Shown piece by piece: positions 1 to 6,192 of a stretch of 6,281 nt of DNA (positions within the stretch are counted from its first letter, which is position 1; the number at the start of each line of letters is the position of its first letter). The DNA is from Actinomycetes bacterium (lineage in GTDB: Bacteria; Actinomycetota; Acidimicrobiia; Acidimicrobiales; RAAP-2). The notes below the pieces were generated by a model. It was given only the letters and a program-made list of their open reading frames with translations. It did not search any database and was not told the origin of the DNA. The position numbers and the translations under genes were made by a program. The stretch covers positions 1 to 6,281 of the forward strand of contig JAJYPU010000106.1 in NCBI GenBank assembly GCA_021795095.1, in the 5' to 3' direction.

Positions 1-1
1 C

Positions 2-340
2 CCCTGCTACCTCGGCCGTCACAACCGGGTCTTCGACGAGCCGCGCTCTATCCTCGACGCGATCCCGGGCCTCACTCAAGTCGAGATGGCCCGTCACCGG
101 GAGCGGGGCTTCTGCTGTGGCGCGGGTGGTGCGCGGATGTGGATGGAGGAGAACATCGGTAAGCGTGTCAACATGGACCGGACCGAGGAAGCCCTCGGTA
201 CCGGCGCCGACGTGGTGTCGACGGCCTGTCCGTTCTGCATGATCATGATCGACGACGCGGTCAAGGCCCAGGGTCGCGGCGACGACGTCAGCGTGCTCGA
301 CGTGAGCCAGGTCGTCGAGCGTTCCATGGCTACCGACTAG
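2..340 (+). CDS. CCG-domain Fe-S oxidoreductase, C-terminal fragment (EtfD/FadF-like)
   Basis: Partial gene: the 5' part lies outside the window and only the last 112 residues are visible, ending at TAG 338-340. They contain a complete cysteine-rich CCG module. Counting from the first visible residue (Pro1), Cys2 is followed after 35 residues by Cys38-Cys39-Gly, then after 36 residues by Cys76-Pro-Phe-Cys79. This fits the CX31-39CCX35-36CXXC signature of heterodisulfide-reductase-type subunits, which bind an unusual [4Fe-4S] cluster. The stretch GGARMWMEE followed by GKRVN and CPFC resembles FadF of Bacillus and the EtfD-type proteins of mycobacteria (Rv0338c family). Those are membrane-associated proteins thought to pass electrons from electron-transfer flavoprotein to menaquinone during beta-oxidation. 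The CCG call is firm; EtfD/FadF is an inference from recalled similarity, and a GlpC- or LutA-like protein remains possible because the N-terminal half is missing. The nearest in-window Met (86-88) is not the start, since the first essential cysteine lies before it. Confidence 0.85.
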   Translation, partial: PCYLGRHNRVFDEPRSILDAIPGLTQVEMARHRERGFCCGAGGARMWMEENIGKRVNMDRTEEALGTGADVVSTACPFCMIMIDDAVKAQGRGDDVSVLDVSQVVERSMATD

Positions 341-347
341 GCCCGAG

Positions 348-385
348 TTCACACGGCCGAAACACGACGCTAACCAACGCGAAAT
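348..385 (+). promoter_or_regulatory. Putative GlnR binding array upstream of amt
   Basis: Four 5-bp elements recur every 11 bp: TTCAC (348-352), GAAAC (359-363), CTAAC (370-374) and GAAAT (381-385), each separated by exactly 6 bp. The GlnR site described in Streptomyces is gTnAC-n6-GaAAC repeated, so order and spacing agree fully, and 15 of 18 fixed bases match. GlnR is the OmpR-family regulator that activates amtB-glnK and glnA in nitrogen-limited actinomycetes. The array ends 68 bp before the amt start codon, a plausible distance for an activator site. That GlnR exists in this organism and binds here is inferred. I could not pick out a convincing -10 box between the array and the gene. Confidence 0.6.
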
Positions 386-442
386 CGGGGCTTGGGAAAC
401 TGGGCTCATCGTTTCGAGGTCAGCGTCGCCCTCTTCTATGAG

Positions 443-449
443 AAGGAGG
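443..449 (+). promoter_or_regulatory. Ribosome binding site of amt
   Basis: AAGGAGG is a near-complete match to the 16S anti-Shine-Dalgarno sequence and sits 4 bp before GTG 454. It decides the start: the only upstream in-frame triplet of note is the stop TGA at 439-441, and the next in-frame Met lies about 30 codons downstream, beyond the start of the first membrane segment. Confidence 0.8.
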
Positions 450-453
450 GCGC

Positions 454-1866
454 GTGCTCGCGGTCACGAATATCCCGTATCCCAGTTGGCTAAATCCCGC
501 TGACAACACGTGGCAATTGGTCGCGGCCACATTGGTCGGTCTCATGAGCCTGCCCGGGTTGGCCGTCCTCTACGGCGGGCTGGTGCGAAAGAAGTGGATC
601 GTCAACACCATGCTGATGGTCTTCACCGGCTTCTCGTTGACACTCGTCGTCTGGATGCTTTGGGGCTACAACCTGGCCTTCGGTCCCCAGTCGCACTTCG
701 GTCCGACGGGTTCGTTCTGGAGCGGCTTCATCGGCCACTTCACCCCGCTCTCGACGGCCGGCGCCGAGCAGGGCCAGGCGGTATCGGGGGCGAACACGCT
801 GATCCCCTTCCACTTCTCAACCGCCACCCTCGCCTACTTCCAGTTCGTCTTCGCCGCCATCACACCGCTGCTCTTCCTCGGCGCACTCGTTGGCCGTCTC
901 AAGTTCAAGGCCTGGCTGTTGATCGTGCCGATGTGGATCACGCTCGTCTACTGCGTGAACGCCGCGCTGTTGTGGGGCGGTGGGTTCTTCGCCCAGAAGG
1001 GCGCCGTCGACTACTCCGGTGGCTACGTCATCCACCTCTCGGCGGGCGTCGCGGCCTTCGTCGGGGCGGCCATCATCGGCCCGCGCCGCTGGCAGGACCG
1101 CGAGAACGCGTTCCCGAGCAACCTCATGATGGTCGCGGTCGGCGCCGGCATCCTCTGGCTCGGCTGGAACGGCTTCAACGGTGGTGACCCCTTCTACGCC
1201 GGGGCCGACGCGGCGAGCGCCGTGTTGAACACGAACGTCGCGACGGCGGTCGGTGTGCTCACGTGGCTGCTGATGGACATGTTCTTCTCGCGACAGAAGA
1301 AGCCGACGTTCCTCGGCGCCATCAACGGCATGCTCTGCGGGCTGGTCGCGATCACCCCGAGCGCGGGCTGGGTGAACGGCACCGGCGCGATTTTCGTCGG
1401 GCTGATTGCGGCGACGATCGTCTGGTTCGCGTGGAACTACCTCTCGCGCATCCGTCCCTTCTCCAAGGTCGACGACGCCATGGGCGTGGTCTACACCCAC
1501 GGCATCGCCGGCCTCGTCGGCGGCCTGCTGGTGGGGATCCTCGCCGATCCGGGCATGGTCCAGTACGGGGTCACCGGTCGACACTTCAAAGGCGCGGGCA
1601 GCTTCTCGGTGGGGGGGTGGTTCTACACCCACTCGTTCCACCAACTCTGGGAGCAGTTCCTCGCGGCACTGTGGATCATCGGCTGGACGGCGGTGGGCAC
1701 GACCATCGTGTTCACACTCGTCAAGTTCCTCCTGGGCGGCCTGCGCGAGACCGACGAGGTACTGTCCCTTGGTGACGTCGCGATCCACGAGGAGGAGGCC
1801 TTCCCCGAGCCGACCTTCGGTGAGCCACTCATGACCCCGAGCCACATCCACCCCGACAACGTCTAA
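454..1866 (+). CDS. amt: Ammonium transporter (Amt/MEP/Rh family, AMT2-like)
   Basis: Predicted trimeric inner-membrane channel-like transporter for ammonium, 470 residues, with about 11 hydrophobic segments and no obvious signal peptide. The N-terminal part (PADNTW, then MSLPGLAVLYGGLVRKK, residues 31-47) and GYNLAFG (71-77) are family hallmarks. Aligning by motif to E. coli AmtB, the key residues are Phe133 (F107), Trp174 (W148), Asp186 (D160), the pore histidines His194 and His349 (H168 and H318) and Phe241 (F215). The equivalent of Ser219 is Asp245, in GWNGFNGGDP. This motif, with VLNTN (257-261), recalls the plant AMT2-like/MEP branch rather than classical AmtB. A cytoplasmic tail with LGDVAIHEEEAF (439-450) follows the last membrane segment and is the region expected to contact PII. 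The start is GTG with a strong RBS. The PII gene follows after 9 bp, which implies co-transcription, probably under GlnR control. Confidence 0.96.
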   Translation: MLAVTNIPYPSWLNPADNTWQLVAATLVGLMSLPGLAVLYGGLVRKKWIVNTMLMVFTGFSLTLVVWMLWGYNLAFGPQSHFGPTGSFWSGFIGHFTPLSTAGAEQGQAVSGANTLIPFHFSTATLAYFQFVFAAITPLLFLGALVGRLKFKAWLLIVPMWITLVYCVNAALLWGGGFFAQKGAVDYSGGYVIHLSAGVAAFVGAAIIGPRRWQDRENAFPSNLMMVAVGAGILWLGWNGFNGGDPFYAGADAASAVLNTNVATAVGVLTWLLMDMFFSRQKKPTFLGAINGMLCGLVAITPSAGWVNGTGAIFVGLIAATIVWFAWNYLSRIRPFSKVDDAMGVVYTHGIAGLVGGLLVGILADPGMVQYGVTGRHFKGAGSFSVGGWFYTHSFHQLWEQFLAALWIIGWTAVGTTIVFTLVKFLLGGLRETDEVLSLGDVAIHEEEAFPEPTFGEPLMTPSHIHPDNV

Positions 1867-2214
<348 letters not shown>

Positions 2215-2215
2215 G

Positions 2216-2971
2216 TCAGCCCGCCTGTCTCGCCACGGCCTCGGCCGCCGCTGCGGCGGCGGCCGGGTCGCCGAGGTAGGTGGCCTCGATGACGGCGAGC
2301 TCGTGGTCGAGCTTGATCCGATAGGGGATGCCCGTGGGGACCTCGAGCTCGGTGATCTCGTCCTCGCTAATGCCCTGGATCATCATGCGCAGTGCTCGGA
2401 TCGAGTTGCCGTGGGCGACCACCAGCACCGCGCCACCGCGCACCGACTCGCGCGCGAGGTCCTCGGCGATCACGTCGCGGAAGTAGGGCGTGGCGCGCGC
2501 GACGACATCCTTCAGGCACTCGGTGCGCGGGATGTACTCGGCGGGCACGTCGCGATAGCGCGGGTCGCTCGCGACGTCGCGGGGATCGCCCTGGGAGAGC
2601 GGCGGTGGCGGGACGTCATAGGAGCGGCGCCAGAGCTGGAGCTGCTCGCGCCCGAACTTCTCGGCGGTCTCTTTCTTGTCCTTGCCCGTGAGGTCGCCGT
2701 AGTGGCGCTCGTTGAGCCGCCAGCTGCGTCGAACGGGCAGCCAGGACCGGCCCGCGACGTGCAGTGCGAGGTCGGCCGTGCGGATCGCTCGGGTGAGCAG
2801 CGACGTATGCACGATGCGCAGGTCGAGCCCGGGTTCGTCGGCGAGGAGCCGACCGGCGACTTCGGCCTCGGCCTCGCCGTCGGCCGTGAGGTCGACGTCG
2901 TGCCAGCCGGTGAAGAGATTGAGTTCGTTCCACTCGGAACGTCCGTGACGGAGCAGTATCAAATCGGGCAC
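2216..2971 (-). CDS. gpmA: 2,3-bisphosphoglycerate-dependent phosphoglycerate mutase
   Basis: Cytoplasmic enzyme interconverting 3- and 2-phosphoglycerate in glycolysis and gluconeogenesis through a phosphohistidine. It has 251 residues, the usual size. The N-terminus LLRHGRSEWN places the phosphorylated His9 after Arg8. LFTGWHDVDLTADGEAEA (19-36), TRAIRT (60-65), LNERHYGDLTG with Glu88 (86-96), the Arg115-Arg116 pair, and VVAHGNSIRAL with His187 (184-194) are all present, so the active site looks complete. EVPTGIPYRIKLD (210-222) is typical of the C-terminal region. The end is unusual: seven consecutive alanines (237-243), encoded by a perfect hairpin-forming stretch. The start is GTG at 2971-2969; its placement eight residues before His9 fits the family. 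A good Shine-Dalgarno at normal distance is absent, and a TACGCT box sits 6 bp before the GTG, so the mRNA may be leaderless. Its stop is one base from the PII stop. Confidence 0.95.
   Translation of the reverse strand: MPDLILLRHGRSEWNELNLFTGWHDVDLTADGEAEAEVAGRLLADEPGLDLRIVHTSLLTRAIRTADLALHVAGRSWLPVRRSWRLNERHYGDLTGKDKKETAEKFGREQLQLWRRSYDVPPPPLSQGDPRDVASDPRYRDVPAEYIPRTECLKDVVARATPYFRDVIAEDLARESVRGGAVLVVAHGNSIRALRMMIQGISEDEITELEVPTGIPYRIKLDHELAVIEATYLGDPAAAAAAAEAVARQAG
2243..2264. terminator. Perfect GC hairpin at the glnK/gpmA convergence, possible bidirectional terminator
   Basis: GGCCGCCGC (2243-2251) and GCGGCGGCC (2256-2264) form a perfect 9-bp stem with a TGCG loop. An alternative outer pairing uses CCTCGGC (2239-2245) with GCCGAGG (2270-2276). 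It lies 29 bp beyond the glnK stop and inside the last codons of gpmA, where it encodes the alanine run. There is no T-tract on either side, so it is not a classical intrinsic terminator. High-GC actinobacteria may use hairpins without a U-run, and with only one base between the two stop codons any terminator must lie inside a gene. It could equally be a by-product of GCC/GCG alanine codons. Confidence 0.3.
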
Positions 2972-2977
2972 GGCGCT

Positions 2978-2983
2978 AGCGTA
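2978..2983 (-). promoter_or_regulatory. Putative -10 box of gpmA (leaderless arrangement)
   Basis: On the minus strand, TACGCT (TAnnnT type) ends 6 bases before GTG 2971. With a usual distance of about 7 bases to the transcription start, the mRNA would begin at or next to the start codon. The only purine-rich candidate ribosome site, AGGTGG (2985-2990), is 13 bases from GTG, which is too far for good function. Leaderless genes with this architecture are common in actinobacteria; this instance is inferred. Confidence 0.35.
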
Positions 2984-3037
2984 ACCACCTCGGGGGACCC
3001 CTGGTCTAGCGGGTCTTCGCGTGACAGACTTGGGCTA

Positions 3038-3628
3038 ATGCTGCGTGACGTTCCAGCCGCGATGGCCGCACGGATGGCCGAGCTCGAGGACCGCGACGCC
3101 GCCGACAGACTCGACGGCACCGCCCACCTCGCGCGGCTGCGCCAGGTGCCCCGGGCGACCGGTGAGTTCCTCGCGCTGCTGTGCGCGTCGGCGCCCCCGG
3201 GACCCGCGATCGAGATCGGCACGAGCGCGGGCTACTCGGCCATGTGGCTCGCGCTCGCCTGTCGTGAGACGCAGCGCCAGCTCACCACCTACGAGGTGCT
3301 CGCCGAGAAGGTCGAGCTCGCGCGCGAGACGCTGCGCCTGGCAGCGATCGAGGACGTCGTCGAGGTCGTTCACGGAGACTTCCGCGACGACGCGACGCGG
3401 TGGCGCGACGTCGGATTCTGCTTCCTCGACGCCGAGAAGGACGTCTACGACGACTGTTACGACCTGGTCGTCAGGGCGATGGCGCCCGGCGGTCTCATCG
3501 TGGCCGACAACGTGATCAGCCACGCGGCCCAGCTCGAGCCCTTCGTCACCCGGGTGCTCGCCGACGAGCGCGTCGACGCGCTCGTCGTGCCGATGGGCAA
3601 GGGCGAACTCGTGGCCCGCCGCCGCTGA
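3038..3628 (+). CDS. SAM-dependent O-methyltransferase, class I (COMT-like small family)
   Basis: Predicted soluble methyltransferase of 196 residues. The SAM-binding motif I, AIEIGTSAGYSAMWLA, lies at 57-72. The acidic residue expected to bind the ribose is Glu86 in TYEVLAEK (84-91). HGDFRDD (112-118) is a post-motif II region. FLDAEKDVYDDCYD (129-142) and PGGLIVADNV (150-159) carry Asp131, Asp157 and Asn158, the residues that hold the divalent metal in cation-dependent catechol/caffeoyl-CoA-type O-methyltransferases. The substrate cannot be told from sequence. ATG 3038 is chosen because the family fold begins soon after; internal Met9 and Met13 (3062, 3074) are alternatives. No Shine-Dalgarno precedes any of them. 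The frame stays open far upstream (to 1994), but that part is antisense to gpmA and out of frame with glnK, so it is not coding. The gene is divergent from gpmA and appears monocistronic. Confidence 0.85.
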   Translation: MLRDVPAAMAARMAELEDRDAADRLDGTAHLARLRQVPRATGEFLALLCASAPPGPAIEIGTSAGYSAMWLALACRETQRQLTTYEVLAEKVELARETLRLAAIEDVVEVVHGDFRDDATRWRDVGFCFLDAEKDVYDDCYDLVVRAMAPGGLIVADNVISHAAQLEPFVTRVLADERVDALVVPMGKGELVARRR

Positions 3629-3733
3629 ACCCGACCCCGCCGCGCGCTCGACCCCGCTAAGGCCCCGACGCGCTCGCACGGGACCATCACTAAAACCCCT
3701 GATCAACGGAATTCTGACAGACATGTCAACATT

Positions 3734-3754
3734 CTTGTCTGATTTCTTGACAAG
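3734..3754. promoter_or_regulatory. Second, upstream HAIR-like dyad overlapping the main site
   Basis: CTTGTCT-N7-TGACAAG keeps the exact CTTG-N13-CAAG geometry of a HAIR element, although the inner arm bases differ from the CTTGAGT/ACTCAAG consensus. It is also part of a perfect 8-bp inverted repeat, TTCTTGTC (3732-3739) and GACAAGAA (3749-3756), with a 9-bp spacer. It overlaps the downstream HAIR element by 9 bp, with an offset of 12 bp. Multiple HAIR-type repeats are known in the Streptomyces dnaK promoter. Binding here is inferred. Confidence 0.45.
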
Positions 3755-3766
3755 AAGAGACTCAAG
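3746..3766. promoter_or_regulatory. HAIR operator (HspR binding site) of the dnaK operon
   Basis: CTTGACA-N7-ACTCAAG matches the HspR-associated inverted repeat CTTGAGT-N7-ACTCAAG at 12 of 14 arm positions with the exact 7-bp spacer; the right arm is perfect. The two deviating bases turn the left arm into a consensus -35 box (TTGACA), so repressor and RNA polymerase would compete for the same DNA. HspR, a MerR-family repressor often encoded at the end of actinobacterial dnaK operons, uses DnaK as co-repressor. No hspR gene is visible because the window ends in dnaJ. Confidence 0.75.
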
Positions 3767-3776
3767 TTTGTATACT
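3747..3776 (+). promoter_or_regulatory. Sigma-70-type promoter of dnaK-grpE-dnaJ
   Basis: A consensus -35 box TTGACA (3747-3752) is followed after 18 bp by TATACT (3771-3776), one base from the TATAAT consensus. Transcription would start near 3783, giving a leader of about 50 bases. The region stands out as AT-rich in an otherwise GC-rich window. The -35 box and spacer lie within the HAIR element, which is consistent with repression at normal temperature. Confidence 0.8.
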
Positions 3777-3790
3777 GGTAACACGAATCG

Positions 3791-3817
3791 CACCCGTTTG
3801 GACGGTCCAACCTGGTG
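3791..3817. repeat. Imperfect 27-bp palindrome in the dnaK leader
   Basis: Around the centre base 3804, TTGGAC (3798-3803) mirrors GTCCAA (3805-3810) perfectly; further out, CACC (3791-3794) mirrors GGTG (3814-3817). In all 11 of 13 arm positions are complementary. It lies downstream of the predicted transcription start and ends 7 bp before the ribosome binding site. As DNA it could be an operator; as RNA it could fold into a short hairpin with an internal loop. It does not resemble HAIR or CIRCE, and its function is unknown. Confidence 0.5.
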
Positions 3818-3824
3818 ACGGCAC

Positions 3825-3831
3825 GAAGGAG
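3825..3831 (+). promoter_or_regulatory. Ribosome binding site of dnaK
   Basis: GAAGGAG lies 4 bp before ATG 3836. It decides the start against an in-frame GTG at 3815, which would add seven residues before the conserved DnaK N-terminus and place this site inside the coding region. Confidence 0.8.
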
Positions 3832-3835
3832 CATC

Positions 3836-5653
3836 ATGGCTAAGGCAGTGGGCATCGACCTCGGAACGACCAACTCGGTCGTGAGCGTCCTCGAAGCGGG
3901 CGAACCCGTCGTCATCCCGAACGCCGAGGGTGGTCGCACGACCCCGTCGGTCGTCGGCTTCTCCAAGACCGGCGAGGTCCTGGTCGGTGAGGTCGCCAAA
4001 CGACAGGCGATCACCAACCCCGACCGCACCATCCGCTCGGTGAAGCGGCACATGGGTGAGAACTGGTCGGTCGACATCGACGGCACGAAGTACACCGCCC
4101 AGGAGATCTCGGCGCGCATCTTGCAGAAGCTGAAGCGCGACGCCGAGGCCTACCTCGGCGACACGGTCACCCAGGCGGTGATCACGGTGCCGGCGTACTT
4201 CAACGACGCCCAGCGCACCGCGACCAAGGAGGCCGGCCAGATCGCCGGACTCGAGGTGCTTCGCATCGTGAACGAGCCGACCGCGGCGGCGCTCGCCTAC
4301 GGCCTCGACAAGGGCACGGCCGAGCAGACCGTGCTGGTCTTCGACCTTGGTGGTGGGACCTTTGACGTGTCGGTGCTCGAGATTGCCGACGGCGTCTTCG
4401 AGGTGAAGTCGACCCACGGTGACACTCACCTCGGTGGCGACGACTGGGACGACGCGGTCATGCAGTGGCTCATCAAGACCTTCAAGGACCAAGAAGGAGT
4501 GGACCTCGCCAACGACAAGATGGCCATCCAGCGTCTGAAGGAGGCCGCCGAGAAGGCGAAGATCGAGCTGTCCTCGGTCCAAGAGACCCAAGTCAACCTG
4601 CCCTTCATCACCGCGACCGCCGACGGGCCCAAGCACCTGGACCTCAAGTTGACGCGCGCCAAGTTCAACGAGCTCACCGCGAGCCTCGTCGAGCGCTGCC
4701 GCTCACCGTTCGACCAGGCCATCAAGGATGCCGGGCTGACCATCGACAAGATCGACCACGTCATCATGGTCGGTGGCTCGACGCGCATCCCCGCGGTCCA
4801 AGAGCTCGTCACGCGCGTGACCGGGAAAGAGCCCAACAAGGGCGTCAACCCTGACGAGGTCGTCGCCGTCGGCGCGGCCGTCCAGGCGGGCGTGCTGAAG
4901 GGTGACGTGAAGGACATCCTGCTGCTCGACGTCACGCCGCTCAGCCTCGGTATCGAGACCAAGGGTGGCGTCATGACCAAGATCATCGAGCGCAACACGA
5001 CGATCCCCACGAAGAAGTCCCAGACCTTCACGACGGCTGACGACAACCAGCCGTCCGTCGAGGTCCACGTCCTCCAGGGTGAGCGCGAGATGGCGTCCTA
5101 CAACCAGACCCTCGGCAAGTTCCAGCTCGTCGGCATCCCGCCGGCGCCGCGCGGCGTGCCCCAGATCGAGGTGACCTTCGACATCGACGCGAACGGCATC
5201 GTGCACGTCTCGGCGAAGGACACCGCGACCGGCGCGACCCAGTCGATGACCATCACCGGCGGCTCGTCGCTCAGTAAGGACGAGATCGACCGCATGGTCC
5301 GCGACGCCGAGGCCCACGCCGAAGAGGACCGCCGCCGTCGCGACGAAGCCGAGGTGCGAAACAACGCCGACGGCCTCGTCTACCAGACCGAGAAACTGTT
5401 GAAGGACCAGGCTGAGTCGTTCCAGGGCACCGAGCGTCAGGACGTCGAGACCGCCCTCGCCGCGCTGAAGGAGGCCATCGCGGGCACCGACGTCGAGGCG
5501 ATCAAGACCGCGACCGAGAAGTTGCTCACGGTGAGCCAGGGCTTCAGCCAGCGGCTCTACGAGGAGGCGTCCAAGGCCAACGCCACGACGGGTGCGAGCG
5601 CCCCGAGCAACGACGACGACATCGTCGACGCCGAGATCGTGGACGAGCAGTGA
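3836..5653 (+). CDS. dnaK: Chaperone protein DnaK (Hsp70)
   Basis: ATP-driven cytoplasmic chaperone that binds exposed hydrophobic segments of client proteins, working with DnaJ and GrpE; 605 residues. The nucleotide-binding domain (about 1-360) shows GIDLGTTNS (6-14), the catalytic-lysine region around Lys70, [13 protein letters not shown] (146-158), [11 protein letters not shown] (170-180) and VGGSTRIP (312-319). The interdomain linker [18 protein letters not shown] (361-378) leads into the substrate-binding beta domain, which includes [22 protein letters not shown] (433-454). The helical lid from about 480 ([31 protein letters not shown]) looks actinobacterial. The tail ends in the acidic [13 protein letters not shown]. 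The insert of roughly 25 residues near position 75 typical of proteobacterial DnaK is absent, as in monoderm bacteria. ATG with GAAGGAG at 3825-3831 is the start. It is the first gene of the operon, under the HAIR-controlled promoter, and its stop overlaps grpE. Confidence 0.99.
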   Translation: MAKAVGIDLGTTNSVVSVLEAGEPVVIPNAEGGRTTPSVVGFSKTGEVLVGEVAKRQAITNPDRTIRSVKRHMGENWSVDIDGTKYTAQEISARILQKLKRDAEAYLGDTVTQAVITVPAYFNDAQRTATKEAGQIAGLEVLRIVNEPTAAALAYGLDKGTAEQTVLVFDLGGGTFDVSVLEIADGVFEVKSTHGDTHLGGDDWDDAVMQWLIKTFKDQEGVDLANDKMAIQRLKEAAEKAKIELSSVQETQVNLPFITATADGPKHLDLKLTRAKFNELTASLVERCRSPFDQAIKDAGLTIDKIDHVIMVGGSTRIPAVQELVTRVTGKEPNKGVNPDEVVAVGAAVQAGVLKGDVKDILLLDVTPLSLGIETKGGVMTKIIERNTTIPTKKSQTFTTADDNQPSVEVHVLQGEREMASYNQTLGKFQLVGIPPAPRGVPQIEVTFDIDANGIVHVSAKDTATGATQSMTITGGSSLSKDEIDRMVRDAEAHAEEDRRRRDEAEVRNNADGLVYQTEKLLKDQAESFQGTERQDVETALAALKEAIAGTDVEAIKTATEKLLTVSQGFSQRLYEEASKANATTGASAPSNDDDIVDAEIVDEQ

Positions 5654-6192
5654 GCGACGAGCGCCCGACCAACGAAGCGGGCTTCGACGACGCGTCCTTA
5701 GTGGACGCGCTCGTCGAGGCCGCCCTCGCGGCGGAGGCCTCTGGGGAGACCTCCGAGCGCAGCGAGGCCGAGCGCGAGCGTGATGACTACCTCGACGCGC
5801 TCCAGCGCCTGCAGGCCGACTTCGAGAACTACCGCAAGCGCGTGGTGCGCGCGTCTGAGGACGCCGCCGACCGGGCCACCGGTTCACTGGTGGCGACCCT
5901 GCTGCCGGTGCTCGACGCCTTCGACCTCGCCGAGGCGCACTTCGCGGGCGTCGCCGGTGACGAGAGCGAGGCGCTCGCCCAGGCGCGCAGCCTCTTGCTC
6001 GCGACACTCGCCAAGGAGGGTCTCGAGCGCATCGACGCCGTGGGCGTCGCCTTCGACCCCCAGGTGCACGACGCCGTCGCCCACGTCGAGGGCGACGAGG
6101 GGGTCGATCAACACGTGGACGAGGTGCTGCGCGCGGGCTACCGCTGGAAGGGCGGCGTCCTGCGCCCGGCAATGGTGAGAGTGAAGGGCTAG
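5650..6192 (+). CDS. grpE: GrpE, nucleotide exchange factor of DnaK
   Basis: Dimeric cochaperone that opens the DnaK nucleotide-binding cleft to release ADP; 180 residues. An acidic N-terminal part (1-40) without clear structure is followed by a coiled-coil-like charged helix with [17 protein letters not shown] (51-67), a family hallmark, a four-helix-bundle segment ([15 protein letters not shown], 84-98) and the C-terminal beta wing. The wing carries the GrpE signature: [16 protein letters not shown] (135-150) and [25 protein letters not shown] from 156 to the end. The start GTG overlaps the dnaK stop (GTGA, 5650-5653), so translation is probably coupled to dnaK; only a weak ribosome site (around GGACGAG) lies upstream. 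The other cochaperone gene, dnaJ, begins immediately after its stop. Confidence 0.98.
   Translation: MSDERPTNEAGFDDASLVDALVEAALAAEASGETSERSEAERERDDYLDALQRLQADFENYRKRVVRASEDAADRATGSLVATLLPVLDAFDLAEAHFAGVAGDESEALAQARSLLLATLAKEGLERIDAVGVAFDPQVHDAVAHVEGDEGVDQHVDEVLRAGYRWKGGVLRPAMVRVKG

Noticed and set aside
341..453. Sigma-70 promoter for amt such as TTGGGA (392-397)
   Set aside because: At 17 bp downstream the hexamer is CGAGGT, a poor -10 box, and no other convincing pair was seen; a GlnR-activated promoter may lack clear boxes, so no position is claimed.
438..503. Possible 21-codon leader peptide ATG 438 to TGA 503 overlapping the amt start
   Set aside because: Its ATG has no ribosome site, its codons run through the amt Shine-Dalgarno sequence (giving an arginine-rich artefact), and nothing suggests attenuation.
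817..1851. Minus-strand open frame of 344 codons within amt
   Set aside because: It is antisense to a transporter with all key residues conserved, is highly charged and low in complexity, and has no motif or ribosome site.
3815..3835. Upstream GTG start for dnaK
   Set aside because: It would add seven non-conserved residues and has no ribosome site. ATG 3836 begins the conserved [14 protein letters not shown] and has GAAGGAG at 4 bp.
3700..3835. CIRCE element (HrcA operator) before dnaK
   Set aside because: The 9-bp spacing occurs in one inverted repeat, but the TTAGCACTC/GAGTGCTAA arms are absent; the arms fit HAIR geometry instead.
3035..4636. Long open frame of 533 codons on the minus strand across the methyltransferase gene, the intergenic region and dnaK
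   Set aside because: It is antisense to two clearly conserved genes and crosses the dnaK promoter. It has an Arg/Asp/Gly/Leu-biased composition without recognisable domains and is explained by the GC-rich third positions of the real genes.
4703..6172. Long minus-strand open frame of 489 codons antisense to dnaK and grpE
   Set aside because: Long antisense frames opposite hsp70 genes are a recurrent artefact of biased codon use. Its Arg/Pro-rich then Asp/Val/Leu-rich translation shows no family motif.
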